NCBI GenBank assembly: GCA_003024985.2 | Contig: PXIH01S0001708.1 | Strand: one strand, 5' to 3' | Length of the DNA: 11,132 nucleotides | DNA from: Euperipatoides rowelli | Lineage: Eukaryota > Onychophora > Udeonychophora > Euonychophora > Peripatopsidae | Shown here: positions 1-8,478 of the stretch, piece by piece | Position numbering within the stretch: position 1 is the first letter of the stretch | Layout: each line of letters begins with the position of its first letter | Notes under the pieces: model-generated | What the model was told of the DNA's origin: nothing | The model's input: only the letters and a program-made list of their open reading frames with translations | Database searches by the model: none | Program-made: the position numbers and the translations under genes

Positions 1-96
1 TATATACAGTATATACTGCATATTATAACATTGGATTAGGATAGCCACAGGGCGACACATAACTTTGAGCACAAGGTTTTATTCTCAGGTGCCACA
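1..96 (+). mobile_element. 3' part of a short Ty3/gypsy-type LTR, cut by the window start
   Basis: The stretch ends in TGCCACA (90-96), the exact inverted complement of TGTGGCA at 11097-11103, where a gypsy LTR starts behind a polypurine tract. LTRs classically begin TG and end CA with short inverted termini. The first 13 bases are identical to 11120-11132, so the two partial LTRs overlap. If they belong to one family, a full LTR would be about 119 bp. Very short LTRs are known in the mag lineage of Ty3/gypsy. The segment holds a TATA-like run and a 12-bp palindrome (7-18). An AATAAA straddles the end at 96-101. No clear tRNA primer binding site follows at 97, so this may be the end of a solo LTR or of a 3' LTR rather than a 5' LTR. 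Confidence 0.45.
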
Positions 97-587
97 ATAA
101 ATAGGTTGAAATGAAATAACCACTGGACAAAAACATGCAAGGAAATTAAATAGTTTATTTATAACATAGAATGCTAGAATAGAACCAATAATAAATAATA
201 TAAAAATACTACTTGCTTACTGTTAGAGTATCACAAAAGAGCATTGCCCATGCCTCCTAACAAATCGAAGAGTTCCACTAGGTTTGGTATTTGTTGCACA
301 CTTTTAAGAAATATTTTAAAATTAACATTTTTGGCACGATCACTCTGCCAGATTTTGAAATATGGTGATGATCTTATATTGAAAGTGCTAAAATTAAAAC
401 ATGTAGATAAGATTGGCGGGCACAAGAGACAAGGAATGCCTAGCATTAATCCTTTTTATTCAGTTCCAGTGCCACTCATGTGGAGGTGTTAAGATTTGAA
501 AATAATAACAAAGATGGAGATACCTCAATTTGTTTGCATGATGGGTTTACCAAACCATGATACCAAAAATAACATTAGATAGGGATA
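97..587. other. AT-rich stretch with no recognised gene
   Basis: Overlapping short open frames exist on both strands (244-492 on + and 231-446 on -). Neither product resembles a family I know, and neither has domain-like motifs. No tRNA-complementary primer binding site is visible after the LTR end. I see nothing else that can be supported. Confidence 0.5.
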
Positions 588-595
588 ATCTATAT
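588..595. repeat. Left target-site duplication of the hAT element
   Basis: ATCTATAT immediately precedes the CAGCC terminus at 596 and is repeated exactly at 1043-1050. Eight base pairs is the target duplication length typical of the hAT superfamily. Confidence 0.88.
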
Positions 596-1042
596 CAGCC
601 ATACTCAACCTTTTTTCCCCCGGGCCACATACATTTGTTTGCAACATCAAGTGGGCCGTAACATGACATATCGGTCGGCAACCAGTTGGTGTCACATGAA
701 AAAAGCTCTTCTAAAAAATCGCCTACGCAAGCGCGGAATTATGAACTTTGCATGTGCATATATACTCTACTTAAGTTCAATAATTAATTTAAAAAAAAAA
801 TGAAACAAAGAAGACTAGGTCTGTCTATGAAACTAATTTAAACAGTGTAAAATGATTATTTTGATATTTGAATTCTAAATAATTTAAATTTACTTTATAG
901 CACACAGTTTGTGAGAACCTAAGTGTCGTCCATAACGTCATTCAATTGTTGCCGCTAAATTCAAGATTTTAAAAATTTAAATTCATGACTGCGTTTCGGG
1001 CCGCATGTTAAAGCTTGGCGGATTACATGTTGTGTATGGCTG
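596..1042. mobile_element. Non-autonomous hAT-type DNA transposon (MITE), 447 bp
   Basis: The left terminus CAGCCATACTCAAC (596-609) matches the inverted right terminus CAGCCATACACAAC (1042-1029) at 13 of 14 positions. A perfect 8-bp duplication ATCTATAT flanks it on both sides. The start, CAG followed by a CTCAACC-type box, a T-run and GGGCCACAT (about 629-638), is typical of hAT termini. The right end carries the related GGGCCGCATG inside its TIR. The interior is AT-rich with no long open frame, so this is a deletion derivative moved by a transposase supplied elsewhere. It is the best-bounded element in the window. The exact target duplication suggests a younger insertion than the broken retroelements. 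Family assignment within hAT cannot be made by eye. Confidence 0.9.
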
Positions 1043-1050
1043 ATCTATAT
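1043..1050. repeat. Right target-site duplication of the hAT element
   Basis: ATCTATAT directly follows the right terminus ending in GGCTG at 1042 and matches 588-595 base for base. Confidence 0.88.
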
Positions 1051-1846
1051 GGTACATGAATTCATTAGAAGGTCCATCAATTCTTTGCTGAATATTAATA
1101 TAATTAAGTACAAAGGATTTATACCCCAAACAGTTTGATTCTTCATATCTAATTTTCTCTTTAGAAATTATTTTAATTATATTGTTGAATTAATAGTTAT
1201 TTTATTATTTCAGGGATAGGAATATTTAAATGCAAAAAGCTTAGTTTTAAATAATATTAAAGTTTTACTTTAATTTTTTTTTTTTAATTTTGAAATATAT
1301 TTGTCAGCAACAAAAGCAAGTGTAACAAAAAAAAAAATATTTGCAATCTTCATGAGGTTATGTTCATAAATTTAGACTAAGTTTATTCAAGTGATATGCG
1401 TTAACATTTAATTTTTGTTCATTTTTATAGCAAGTGGAGGGTGAAAAGCACAGTTTTAGAAATTATGATAGGAAGATAAGCAGAATAGTTACATATGGAA
1501 AAAAAATATATATTTTTATTTAAAAAAAACAAGTAACCGTAATGCAGTGGAGTTTAAATAATGTACCAAGTTGTATTTTCTTTCTTTTTTATTTTTTATT
1601 TTTTTTTATTTTAAAGTTTATATTTATAAAACTGTAAAGTTATAACTTTTTTTAAACTTTAATTTTCATTTTATAAATACTTTAATAATTTTAAAGCTAA
1701 TATCTAGTTAGGCTAAATAAACAGTAAATATTATAATAATAACTTCAGTTAGAATTTTCTAAATTTTTTAACCCTTTCATTGTGGCAATAATTGGAGAAC
1801 TATCATGCCTCGTGGCAGCAGTGATTCTCACAGTCTGTTAAAAAAA
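1051..1846. other. AT-rich intergenic stretch without recognised features
   Basis: This is homopolymer-rich sequence with several A and T runs (for example near 1271-1285, 1326-1339 and 1585-1615). I found no open frame of note, no terminal inverted repeats and no protein relic on either strand. Confidence 0.5.
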
Positions 1847-2010
1847 TCTATTTATATAAAATCTAATGTTTGTCTGTATGTACTCTATGTTTCTTTATAC
1901 AATCTTCGGCTGTTTGACCAATTTGTACAAATTTTGGCATATTTACTATTTAAAACCTGGAAAAAGAAAATAGGCTATAGTATGTTATCTCAACAATTCT
2001 CATCATTGTG
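1847..2010 (+). mobile_element. Helitron-like 5' end fragment
   Basis: The segment begins with TC after an A (1847). It continues with TATTTATATAAAATC, then an ATGTTTGTCTGTATGT-type run, a 'GACCAATTTGTACAAATTTTGGCA' type block (about 1916-1939), and an AACCTGG...AATAGGCTAT block (about 1954-1978). This order resembles 5' ends of non-autonomous Helitrons seen in many invertebrate genomes. Those start with TC, insert between A and T, and make no target duplication. I could not find a matching 3' hairpin with a CTRR end, so the 3' limit is arbitrary and the copy may be truncated. The open frame at 1805-2023 across it looks incidental. Confidence 0.45.
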
Positions 2011-2056
2011 TCAAGATCATTAAAGGACAAGCTTAACATTTTTTCTACATTGTTCT

Positions 2057-3137
2057 AGATAATCTCAGTATAATATTCTTCTTTACTTTAAAATGTATAC
2101 AGCAATACCGCGGTTATCGGTTAGGGTTAGTTACTGGAAAACATGACGTTAAGTGAAACAACGCTAAATGAAACAATATTTTCCATAGACTACATGTTAA
2201 AATTTAAGCTACGTTTTTTTTTTTTTTTAAAAAAAAAAACACTATAGTATTTAAAATTGAGCTAAAATAAAAATCCTAAAGTAATATAAAATTAAAAATT
2301 TTCTTACCTATGTTATTATATTGTGGGAGAATAGGGAGGGAGGACTGTAAATAAATAGCCCACATCTACAGTATTTAGCCTTTACTATTTATACAATCAA
2401 AAATGGTGGAATTATTGGGATGTAGAAAAAAAGACATCCGATGGAATGTAACGGTAGTAGAATTTCTTAGAATTATTTGAAAATGTAATCAAGATTTTAA
2501 AGAAATAAAAAAATGCTGACACAAAGATTATGAGTACGTACGATTAAGCAGTAAACAATATGGCGATTAGATTCAAAAATACCGTGCAGCTCAAAATGAA
2601 CATCCATAAAAGATAAACATCTTACCTAATACAAATTATAATCCAATTATAAACATGGTCATATCGTATTTTTGATTCATAGCTTATTTAATTAATTGGG
2701 ATAGAATTCGAACTTAATTAAAATGAGATCAATGACTAATACAGTACGTACTGTATCTTTATATTTTTACACTCTCAACCAACAAGATAGAAATATCTCG
2801 TTGTGTACAAGACTCCCGACACGCAGGAAGTACAAGTTAGAGCAGGCACAAAGATCACAAACAATTTATATTTCCTGTATCAGTAGAAAAAAAAATGTAA
2901 GCATGTTCGTTGTAAACTGTAAACAACAATTTGATGACTAGATTTAAAATACTTTATTGCACAGATTTAAAGTCTAAAACTAATTACTAACGAACAACAA
3001 CGTTATTGTGAATCATGATGATGTTAAATAAGGTATATTCCCTATTTGGACAACAACATTATAGCAAAAAAATGATAAACGAATCATCGCTAACCGGGGG
3101 ATTGCTGTATTTTAAGAATACTTTGTGGAACAATATA
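2057..3137. repeat. Copy A of a short duplicated sequence, split by a transposon
   Basis: Bases 2057-2099 (AGATAATCTCAGTATAATATT onward to ATGTATA) and 3108-3137 (TATTTTAAGAATACTTTG onward) together match the continuous sequence at 3162-3229, apart from a 3-base insertion (CTT near 2079-2082) and a few substitutions. The intervening 2100-3107 is the TA-flanked transposon. Copy A is therefore the filled site and 3162-3229 the empty paralogue. Confidence 0.8.
2100..3107. mobile_element. Tigger/pogo-like (Tc1-mariner superfamily) TIR element, 1008 bp, non-autonomous
   Basis: The left end CAGCAATACCGCGGTTATCG (2100-2119) and the inverted right end CAGCAATCCCCCGGTTAGCG (3107-3088) agree at 17 of 20 positions. 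A TA sits on each side (2098-2099, 3108-3109), the target duplication of Tc1/mariner-like elements. CAG termini with a CGGTTA box and a subterminal near-repeat of AAGTGAAACAACG/AAATGAAACAAT (2152-2177) resemble pogo/Tigger ends. The unoccupied paralogue at 3162-3229 carries a single TA at exactly this point, which independently confirms the boundaries. Inside are a T15A11 tract (2214-2239), an 18-bp palindrome (2739-2756) and a 72-codon open frame (2723-2941). I see no transposase motif, so the element is probably non-autonomous or an internal-deletion relic. Confidence 0.85.
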
Positions 3138-3161
3138 AAATTAATTAGCTGCTTTAAAACA

Positions 3162-3229
3162 AGATAATTTCAGTATAATATTCTTTACTTTAAAATGTAT
3201 ATTTTAAAAATACTTTGTGTAACAATATT
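3162..3229. repeat. Copy B of the duplicated sequence: empty insertion site
   Basis: This 68-bp stretch equals the left flank (2057-2099) joined to the right flank (3108-3137) of the 1008-bp TIR element, with one TA at 3200-3201 where the element sits in copy A. The two copies lie about 25 bp apart once the element is ignored. This suggests a local tandem duplication before the insertion. Confidence 0.8.
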
Positions 3230-3511
3230 AACCCTAATCCTATCAGTCCAGTGGAAGCATTGAATTACTATGAATATAGGCACCAGACAGTTATAATATG
3301 TTTAAATAACCCATAAAAACATCTACCAGGCCCTCACTCCCACTCTACCTTTCATTAGATGAAGGTGTCAGGAGAGATATTTGCTTGTTGCTGAGACTTT
3401 TGATATGAAGTCAGGATAGAACTAGAATAAACTCACTCAATGGGTTTCACCATCTTTGAAAGATCAATGGAACAACAATTATTTTTCAAGTCTTTTGTCA
3501 GTAAAGTAAAA
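3230..3511. other. Unassigned stretch between the duplicated site and the copia relic
   Basis: A locally less AT-rich patch (3325-3420) contains AAGGTGTCAGGAGAGATATTT. This recalls the 'gtcaggaagggcatcc' phrase of some RTE-type LINE/SINE tails, but the match is too weak to call. The last part may also be the decayed region of copia pol upstream of RT. No open frame supports a gene. Confidence 0.35.
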
Positions 3512-5080
3512 GAATCAATGGTGAATGAAATCATAGAAATAAATACAGCAAACAATAAAAGGAAATGGTTGGAAACAATAACCAAAGAAATGAGTTAATC
3601 AAACAAAATGACATTTAGGATTTGGTATCACTAAACTGAAGGAAAGAAGACAATTATATGATTCTAAAAGTAAAACTAACCAATAAAAGAATGTCTCATA
3701 GGCAAATGTTACACATCAAAATGTAGCAATGACAATCAGGACACATTACACTATGGTCAAATACTCTTAAATGCAAAACATACTGGCAAGAGCCTCAAAC
3801 AAAAAGATGAAAATACAATTAGAATGACATACTAGCATTTCTCAATGAAAATATTGATGAAAAGTCTACACAGAACACCCAAGAGACAAAAATGGAAATA
3901 TAAAAAAAGATTAGTATTCATCCGAAGAAGTACTGTAATGTATATGTATGAAATGAAGTAAGCTAACAAAAGAAAAGCTACCAAACGAAAACTATACCAG
4001 AGGGAAGGCAGATCCTATATGCCGAGCATTGGTTGATGTGTATTGATAAGGACACCAAGGGATCATGGCTAATTTAATACTATTTGGCAATCAACATAGT
4101 ATAGCTAAATGATAGAAGATATGCCATAAACAGCTTAAGGAACACGGATTGCAATTTGCTACAGATACACAAACCCATCTGGAAATGGATTACATAGGAC
4201 CCAAGAATCCCAATGACTTACTGTGCTGAATTTGGTAAATTAATACAAATTAAACAGACATAATTAAGGGTCTGAGATTTATTAAATTATTATTGCCGAC
4301 TCATTATTTATAATCTCTAGGAGTGATCAAGTTTATTGACAGCAAGATTACATACCAGCGAAAAGCTGTTTTCTGTGTTATCATATTGGAGGCATTATAG
4401 GAACTAGGGTTTTTAAGTTGTGCATACTAACAATAGAAGCACACAGATCACGTATGTGAGCACAGAGATATACCTCGTATGTAGTCATCACAGACTCAAA
4501 ACTATCTAACAATGAAATATTCAATGGAACAGTAGGGGCAATACTCATATAGGAGCAGTCACCAAATCTAATACATCAGCCACAATCAAAATTTTAATGA
4601 TTGGAGAGCTAGAAAAATATTATAAAATACCAAAAGGCAACAATAGATTAGAGCTTAATTTTACAAGGAACTAATGTAATATTGAATGACTTTGTGGTTG
4701 CAGATTGAAAAGAAGCCAACATAAAAAAAATCACCAGATGAATATATATTTCTTCTGAGAGAAAATGCTGTAAATTGGTGTAGCAGAAAGCAAATGTGAA
4801 TTTGCTTTCTGCTACATAATAAGCCAATGCAGTCACAGCATACCAGAAATTAATATGATTAAGAAAACTGATAATGACTTTTGAATAAACAGAAACAAAA
4901 AATTGACGAAGGACAACCTATAGGATGCATCAAATTAGCTGAAAGGGATAAGCATCACTTAGAACCAAAGACATAGATGTACAATTAGGTCAATCAGAGT
5001 TGCTGTTCTGCAAACAAAATGCTAGCTGATGTAGTGCTCAATCTGTTACAAAAAATTCTTGGAAGTTTTAACCAAGAAAC
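3512..5080 (+). pseudogene. Ty1/copia retrotransposon pol relic: reverse transcriptase and RNase H
   Basis: Copia pol motifs appear in canonical order across changing frames. They are KWLETITKEM at the RT start (about 3562-3591), AFLNENIDE (about 3830-3860) followed one frame over by KVYTEHP, and KADP (about 4005-4016). ANLILFGN lies where the catalytic YVDD box belongs (about 4068-4091). KLSNNEIFNGT-like and HW...KR...YLKGT-like remnants follow (about 4500-4660). YIFLLRENAVNWCSRKQ (about 4743-4793) is the RNase H start, LSAT...AYQKLI the middle, GCIKLAE (about 4923-4943) and LADV (about 5021-5032) the end. The DD of the RT active site is not recognisable. Stops and frameshifts occur throughout, so it is long dead. 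Gag, protease and integrase were not found upstream, and no LTRs were seen. The family is clear from motif order; the clade is not. Confidence 0.75.
4780..4815. repeat. Perfect 15-bp inverted repeat with 6-base loop
   Basis: GTAGCAGAAAGCAAA (4780-4794) is the exact complement of TTTGCTTTCTGCTAC (4801-4815), with loop TGTGAA. It lies in the copia RNase H relic, where the left arm encodes the CSRKQ block and the right arm the LSAT block. It may therefore be a by-product of coding sequence plus mutation. No terminator-like U-tract follows. Confidence 0.8.
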
Positions 5081-5599
5081 GTGGACTAAGAACATCATTG
5101 AGCATGGACAATGAAAGTGTTCAACACATGTATTTTTAGATTCAGGGTTAACCATAAGGCATGAAATACCCTGACAGTCAATGGGCTCCGAGGGAAAAAG
5201 TGCTGCATATATTTTATAAAAACTAACTAAAATAGCCTGGATAAAATAAATAATCAATGAGTGAATGTCGTTAGTCCAAGTTTCAAAATGAAATAAAACT
5301 CAATACCAATATTTTTGCAACTACCATATCTGTAATGGTAATTTGTTAGCCTAATAATATTAATCAAGACAGCTTTAACAACTAGCTGAGTTCAGATCAG
5401 CCAATGCTCAAGCATGTAAAATAATGCTATTCAGAATTATTTTGAAGCTGTTATAAATGATTTCGCTAAAAGAAAATTCATAAGCCCCAGCACCATTAAA
5501 GTACTGAGTGAAACGAGTAAAATAAGTTTTTATAGCGAAACAACTTCTAACACAATTAATAAAAAGGTTTAAGTTTACTATCGGTAGACTTTATTTTTC
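5081..5599. other. Junction between the copia and LINE relics
   Basis: The first part (to about 5130) may continue the copia pol tail. An open frame on the - strand (4994-5257) is antisense to that tail and looks incidental. The last part (about 5440-5600) may hold a further decayed stretch of the - strand LINE, but I could not fix motifs there. No polypurine tract or LTR is evident. Confidence 0.35.
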
Positions 5600-6650
5600 C
5601 AAGTGAATATTGTCGAGTGTTACACAAATGAAATTTTTTCACTAAAAATGCGTTAAAATCATTGCAGAATGAGTGAAAATTTACCAGCACTGTAACTAGA
5701 TCCAAAACTTTCAATTATAGTTTTATCTATATTTTTCTTCTCCCTTCCACATATTTTATTTAGAATTTCCATGATTTTCTAGAATTCATGATATTCATTT
5801 TAAACTTATTTACATAATTTGTTTTGGCTCGATTGATTTCTATCTCAATTTCTCTCTGAACTTTTTTGTACTGCTTAACTCTTTCCTCACTAATCAAATC
5901 TGAATTAACCCCCTTTCATTCCATTCCATAACCTATTTTACTATTTATTTCATTTAAAATTTCACCATTTATCCGTGTTTTTCTTTTCCTATTCTTATTA
6001 ATTCTAGTTTTATATTTTACCATATATATATCTTTAAAAATTATTATAACTTTGTTGTAATTTAGATACCATAATAAGAACCTTCTTTATTTTGATGGAA
6101 TTCTCATTTACATTATTTTCTATTAAAATCTCATTCCAATTTATTCATTTAATTCTTCACCAGTACTATCATTATTCCATACCTTATTCTCTCTATTATA
6201 AATGACTTCATTTTAGAGTTATGAATAAATATGGAAATGTAATGGTCTGACTTTTTTCAAAATAAACCCTAGTATTTATATTTCCTAATATTCAAATTTT
6301 ATATGATAAATCAAGGATCTTGTAACATTTTTTTCAGCTGTTATTTCTAAATACTGTTTTATATTTGAATTACCATTTTTCATTAAGTCCAAATTCATAT
6401 CACCTATCATAATATACCATTTTTTTTTTGTTAATTTTTTTCATTACATGCTCGATTTCTCTTATAAAATTTTTCATCTCACTTTTCAAGTCTATAAATA
6501 CCCAGCATTATAAATGTATCTCCATATTGGTTTACTACTTCTATCTAAATAACTTTGCAGCTTCTTTTATAAATTCATCAATAATTATTAAAATCCTAAA
6601 CTTCTTTTTTAGACAATATCATTATCCCCCTTCTTCCAACTCTAACAATT
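5600..6650 (-). pseudogene. LINE ORF2 relic: APE-type endonuclease and linker toward RT
   Basis: Read on the - strand from about 6646 downward, several endonuclease features appear in order. GRRGIMILSKKEV (about 6646-6600) resembles the RRGG-hydrophobic strand. GIYR (about 6503-6492) follows. GDMNLDLMK (6404-6378) is the GDxN catalytic block. SDHYISIFI (6250 downward) is the terminal SDH catalytic motif. Beyond comes a linker typical of CR1/L2/Jockey-type LINEs: INGEILNEINSK, then AKTNYVNKF, then RKSW and LNKICGREKK (down to about 5740), then NDFNAFLVKKF (about 5660-5630), the block preceding RT. Frame changes and stops break it repeatedly, so no functional nickase or RT is encoded. The N-terminus is missing: upstream on this strand is the AAT microsatellite. 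The RT proper was not found. Confidence 0.72.
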
Positions 6651-6676
6651 ACTATCGTATCATATCCCACCATTCC

Positions 6677-6756
<80 letters not shown>

Positions 6757-6782
6757 TGATGATGATGATGATAATAATAATT
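6677..6782. repeat. (AAT)n / (GAT)n / (AAT)n compound microsatellite
   Basis: Uninterrupted AAT/ATA trinucleotides run from about 6677 to 6754. A short GAT block follows (about 6754-6770), then AAT again to 6782. The open frame across it (6428-6817) translates as a long Asn run and then Asp, an artefact of the repeat and of sequence antisense to the LINE relic. The block sits directly upstream of the LINE endonuclease relic on the - strand. Confidence 0.95.
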
Positions 6783-7230
6783 TGAAAGGAACATCAAACA
6801 TCAAAAATAATGCATGAAGTTTTTCTTATTTAAATTATGTATTTATTAAATCAAACAAATAAGGACATCAAGCCGATTATTTTTTTTGCTTTGTATAGGC
6901 GTTTTCAAAGCAAATAGTGTTGTTGAAGCTGAGTAGGCTACTATTCTACCAAACAGATTTGAATCAGTCTGTTGGTACTAAACCAACAGTAAAAATAACA
7001 GAATTGGACGAGGGGTAAGGATAGTATTTTGCATTAAAATTAATAGATTACTTATTACTTGTTATATTGATTCTAAAAATGTGTTTATTGTTATTAGGTA
7101 ATCCTGACGATTGTTAACTATAAATGAAAGATATTGTTAATTTAACATTTTTCAACAAATGAGTTGTATTTAATTAAATTAATATAGGCTATATTAATAA
7201 TTGAGCACTAGGAGTTGCTATCTTCTCATA
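6783..7230. other. AT-rich stretch with no gene
   Basis: No protein relic was recognised. A small perfect stem, CTGTTGGT (6969-6976) with ACCAACAG (6982-6989) around a 5-base loop, is the only structure noted and is short enough to be chance. Confidence 0.5.
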
Positions 7231-7345
7231 CTAATAATAAATAATAATAATAAATAATAATACATTTATTGAACAAAAGGCAATAGCAAAATAAAAAAAA
7301 ACACTAAAAGGTGAAAATAAGCAATTCATAATTTAAAAAAAAAAA
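7231..7345 (-). mobile_element. LINE/SINE-like 3' tail with (ATT)n end
   Basis: On the - strand the segment reads ...CCTTTTGTTCAATAAATGT followed by repeated ATTATT/TATT units down to about 7231. A polyadenylation-like AATAAA followed by a short ATT microsatellite is typical of 3' ends of L2/CR1-type LINEs and their SINEs. The body upstream on the - strand (above about 7345) is not recognisable. A GC-richer patch at 7347-7400 may be part of it. Its relation to the LINE endonuclease relic 600 bp away on the same strand is unknown. Confidence 0.35.
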
Positions 7346-8170
7346 GTTGCCAGCACCTCACCCACCTTGCCCACTTTGTCAACTTTCGCCCCATCATCAG
7401 AAAAAGCGATACATTGTAATCTTCTAAACATGATGCCAATGGCCAGAGCACTTGTTATTTATTTGGTAAAATGTTTACTTTGTTTTGAGTTATTAGACAT
7501 TTTATTTCAAAGAAAAATTATCCAAAACATGTTTGCAACTCATTTGCCTAACTTTTTTTTTATTATTATTATCAAATAATGGATTTTTTTTATTTTGTGA
7601 ATTACTTACACTAAGAGGTTTTATATATTTGGATATTATTTAACTCATTTTTCTTCTCATATGCCTCCTATCTAAAAAAAAAATGAAATTAAGCTTAAGT
7701 ATCTTATTTTTCATTTTAACTTTTTTAAAAATCCACTCAAATGCTTTTAAACTATTTTCTATTTCTTACATTGTAAGCAACTGCTTTTCAGTATTGAATT
7801 TTAACTAATTCAGAAATGGTGAAGTGGAGATTTGTTTTTATAAATGGCTTTTCTATTAAATGAATTTAATATTGCAAAGTATTTAACAAAAATGTTAATT
7901 TTGATGGAATATCATACTTTTATTTTCCCCAACTAATTTTTTACTATAACTACAAAAATTACACTATCATTTCCCACATAATTTTGACATAAACAGATCC
8001 AATAAGAAATTTGTTTACTTTAACACAAACACTTGGGGTTGTAATTCAAAACTATATGCATTCCAAAGAAGACTTCAGCGTGTGTGAAATTTAAAAACAT
8101 TTCAATATATTTGTTCCCACTATGAGGAGGTTTTTTTTTTTTTTAATATACAGACATTCTAGACACAAAT
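7346..8170. other. Mostly AT-rich stretch, one GC-richer patch, no supported gene
   Basis: The patch at 7347-7450 is the least AT-rich part of this stretch. It is open on the + strand (7367-7579) and also on the - strand, where it reads AFSDDGAKVDKVGKVGEVLA. Neither product matches a family I know. The remainder is T- and A-rich with homopolymers (for example 8131-8144). Confidence 0.4.
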
Positions 8171-8478
8171 AATTCAGATCTTACAAAAATTATATACAGT
8201 CACCTCTAATTCAACTTACAAACACCTGATTCATACTTAGGCTATAAACACTATAGGCTATACAGTCATCTCCAATTTAACGTACAAACACCTGATTCAG
8301 ACTTACAAATATATATATATAGTCAGCTCCAATTCAACTTATATGTTTATGACCTACATACATTATGTATTTTCACCTCCAATTCAACTTACAAACACCT
8401 GATTCAGACTTACAAACATTAAATATATAGTCACCTATAATTCACCTTACAAACATCTGATTCAGATTTACAAACATC
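8171..8478. repeat. Tandem array of about 57-bp units (five units plus a partial)
   Basis: A unit of the type AGTCACCTCCAATTCAACTT, then ACAAACACCTGATTCAGACT, then TACAAACA plus a TATATA spacer, starts near 8198, 8264, 8321, 8371 and 8429. A partial unit starts at 8171. Spacings are about 66, 57, 50 and 58 bases. Within a unit, ATTCAACTTACAAACACCTG and ATTCAGACTTACAAACA are themselves near-repeats. Copies differ by several substitutions. The third unit loses its second half to a different sequence. The second unit starts TACAGTCATCTCC and keeps an ACGTAC. This recalls terminal repeats of pogo/mariner-type elements, so the satellite may derive from a TIR. Confidence 0.85.

Noticed and set aside
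97-120. Primer binding site after the LTR end at 96
   Set aside because: The sequence ATAAATAGGTTGAAATG does not look like the complement of a tRNA 3' end (no TGG start), so the LTR end cannot be shown to be a 5' LTR.
231-492. Overlapping short open frames on both strands
   Set aside because: No recognisable domain, no start context, and complementary frames in AT-rich DNA of this length are expected by chance.
2121-2130. TTAGGGTTAG, a telomere-like word
   Set aside because: Less than two units, and it lies in the terminal region of the TIR element, so it is not telomeric sequence.
2723-2941. 72-codon open frame inside the TIR element
   Set aside because: No helix-turn-helix or DDE motif typical of a pogo/mariner transposase could be seen.
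3355-3400. GTGTCAGGAGAGATATTT as an RTE-type LINE/SINE tail
   Set aside because: Resemblance rests on a short, imperfect phrase with no supporting body or tail repeat.
4994-5257. 87-codon open frame on the - strand
   Set aside because: It is antisense to the end of the copia RNase H relic, which explains the sequence better.
6428-6817. 129-codon open frame with a long Asn/Asp run
   Set aside because: The run is the translated AAT/GAT microsatellite, and the rest is antisense to the LINE endonuclease relic. No independent protein signal.
7367-7579. Possible exon in the GC-richer patch
   Set aside because: Both strands are open for a short distance, but the product matches no family I know and there are no convincing splice sites.
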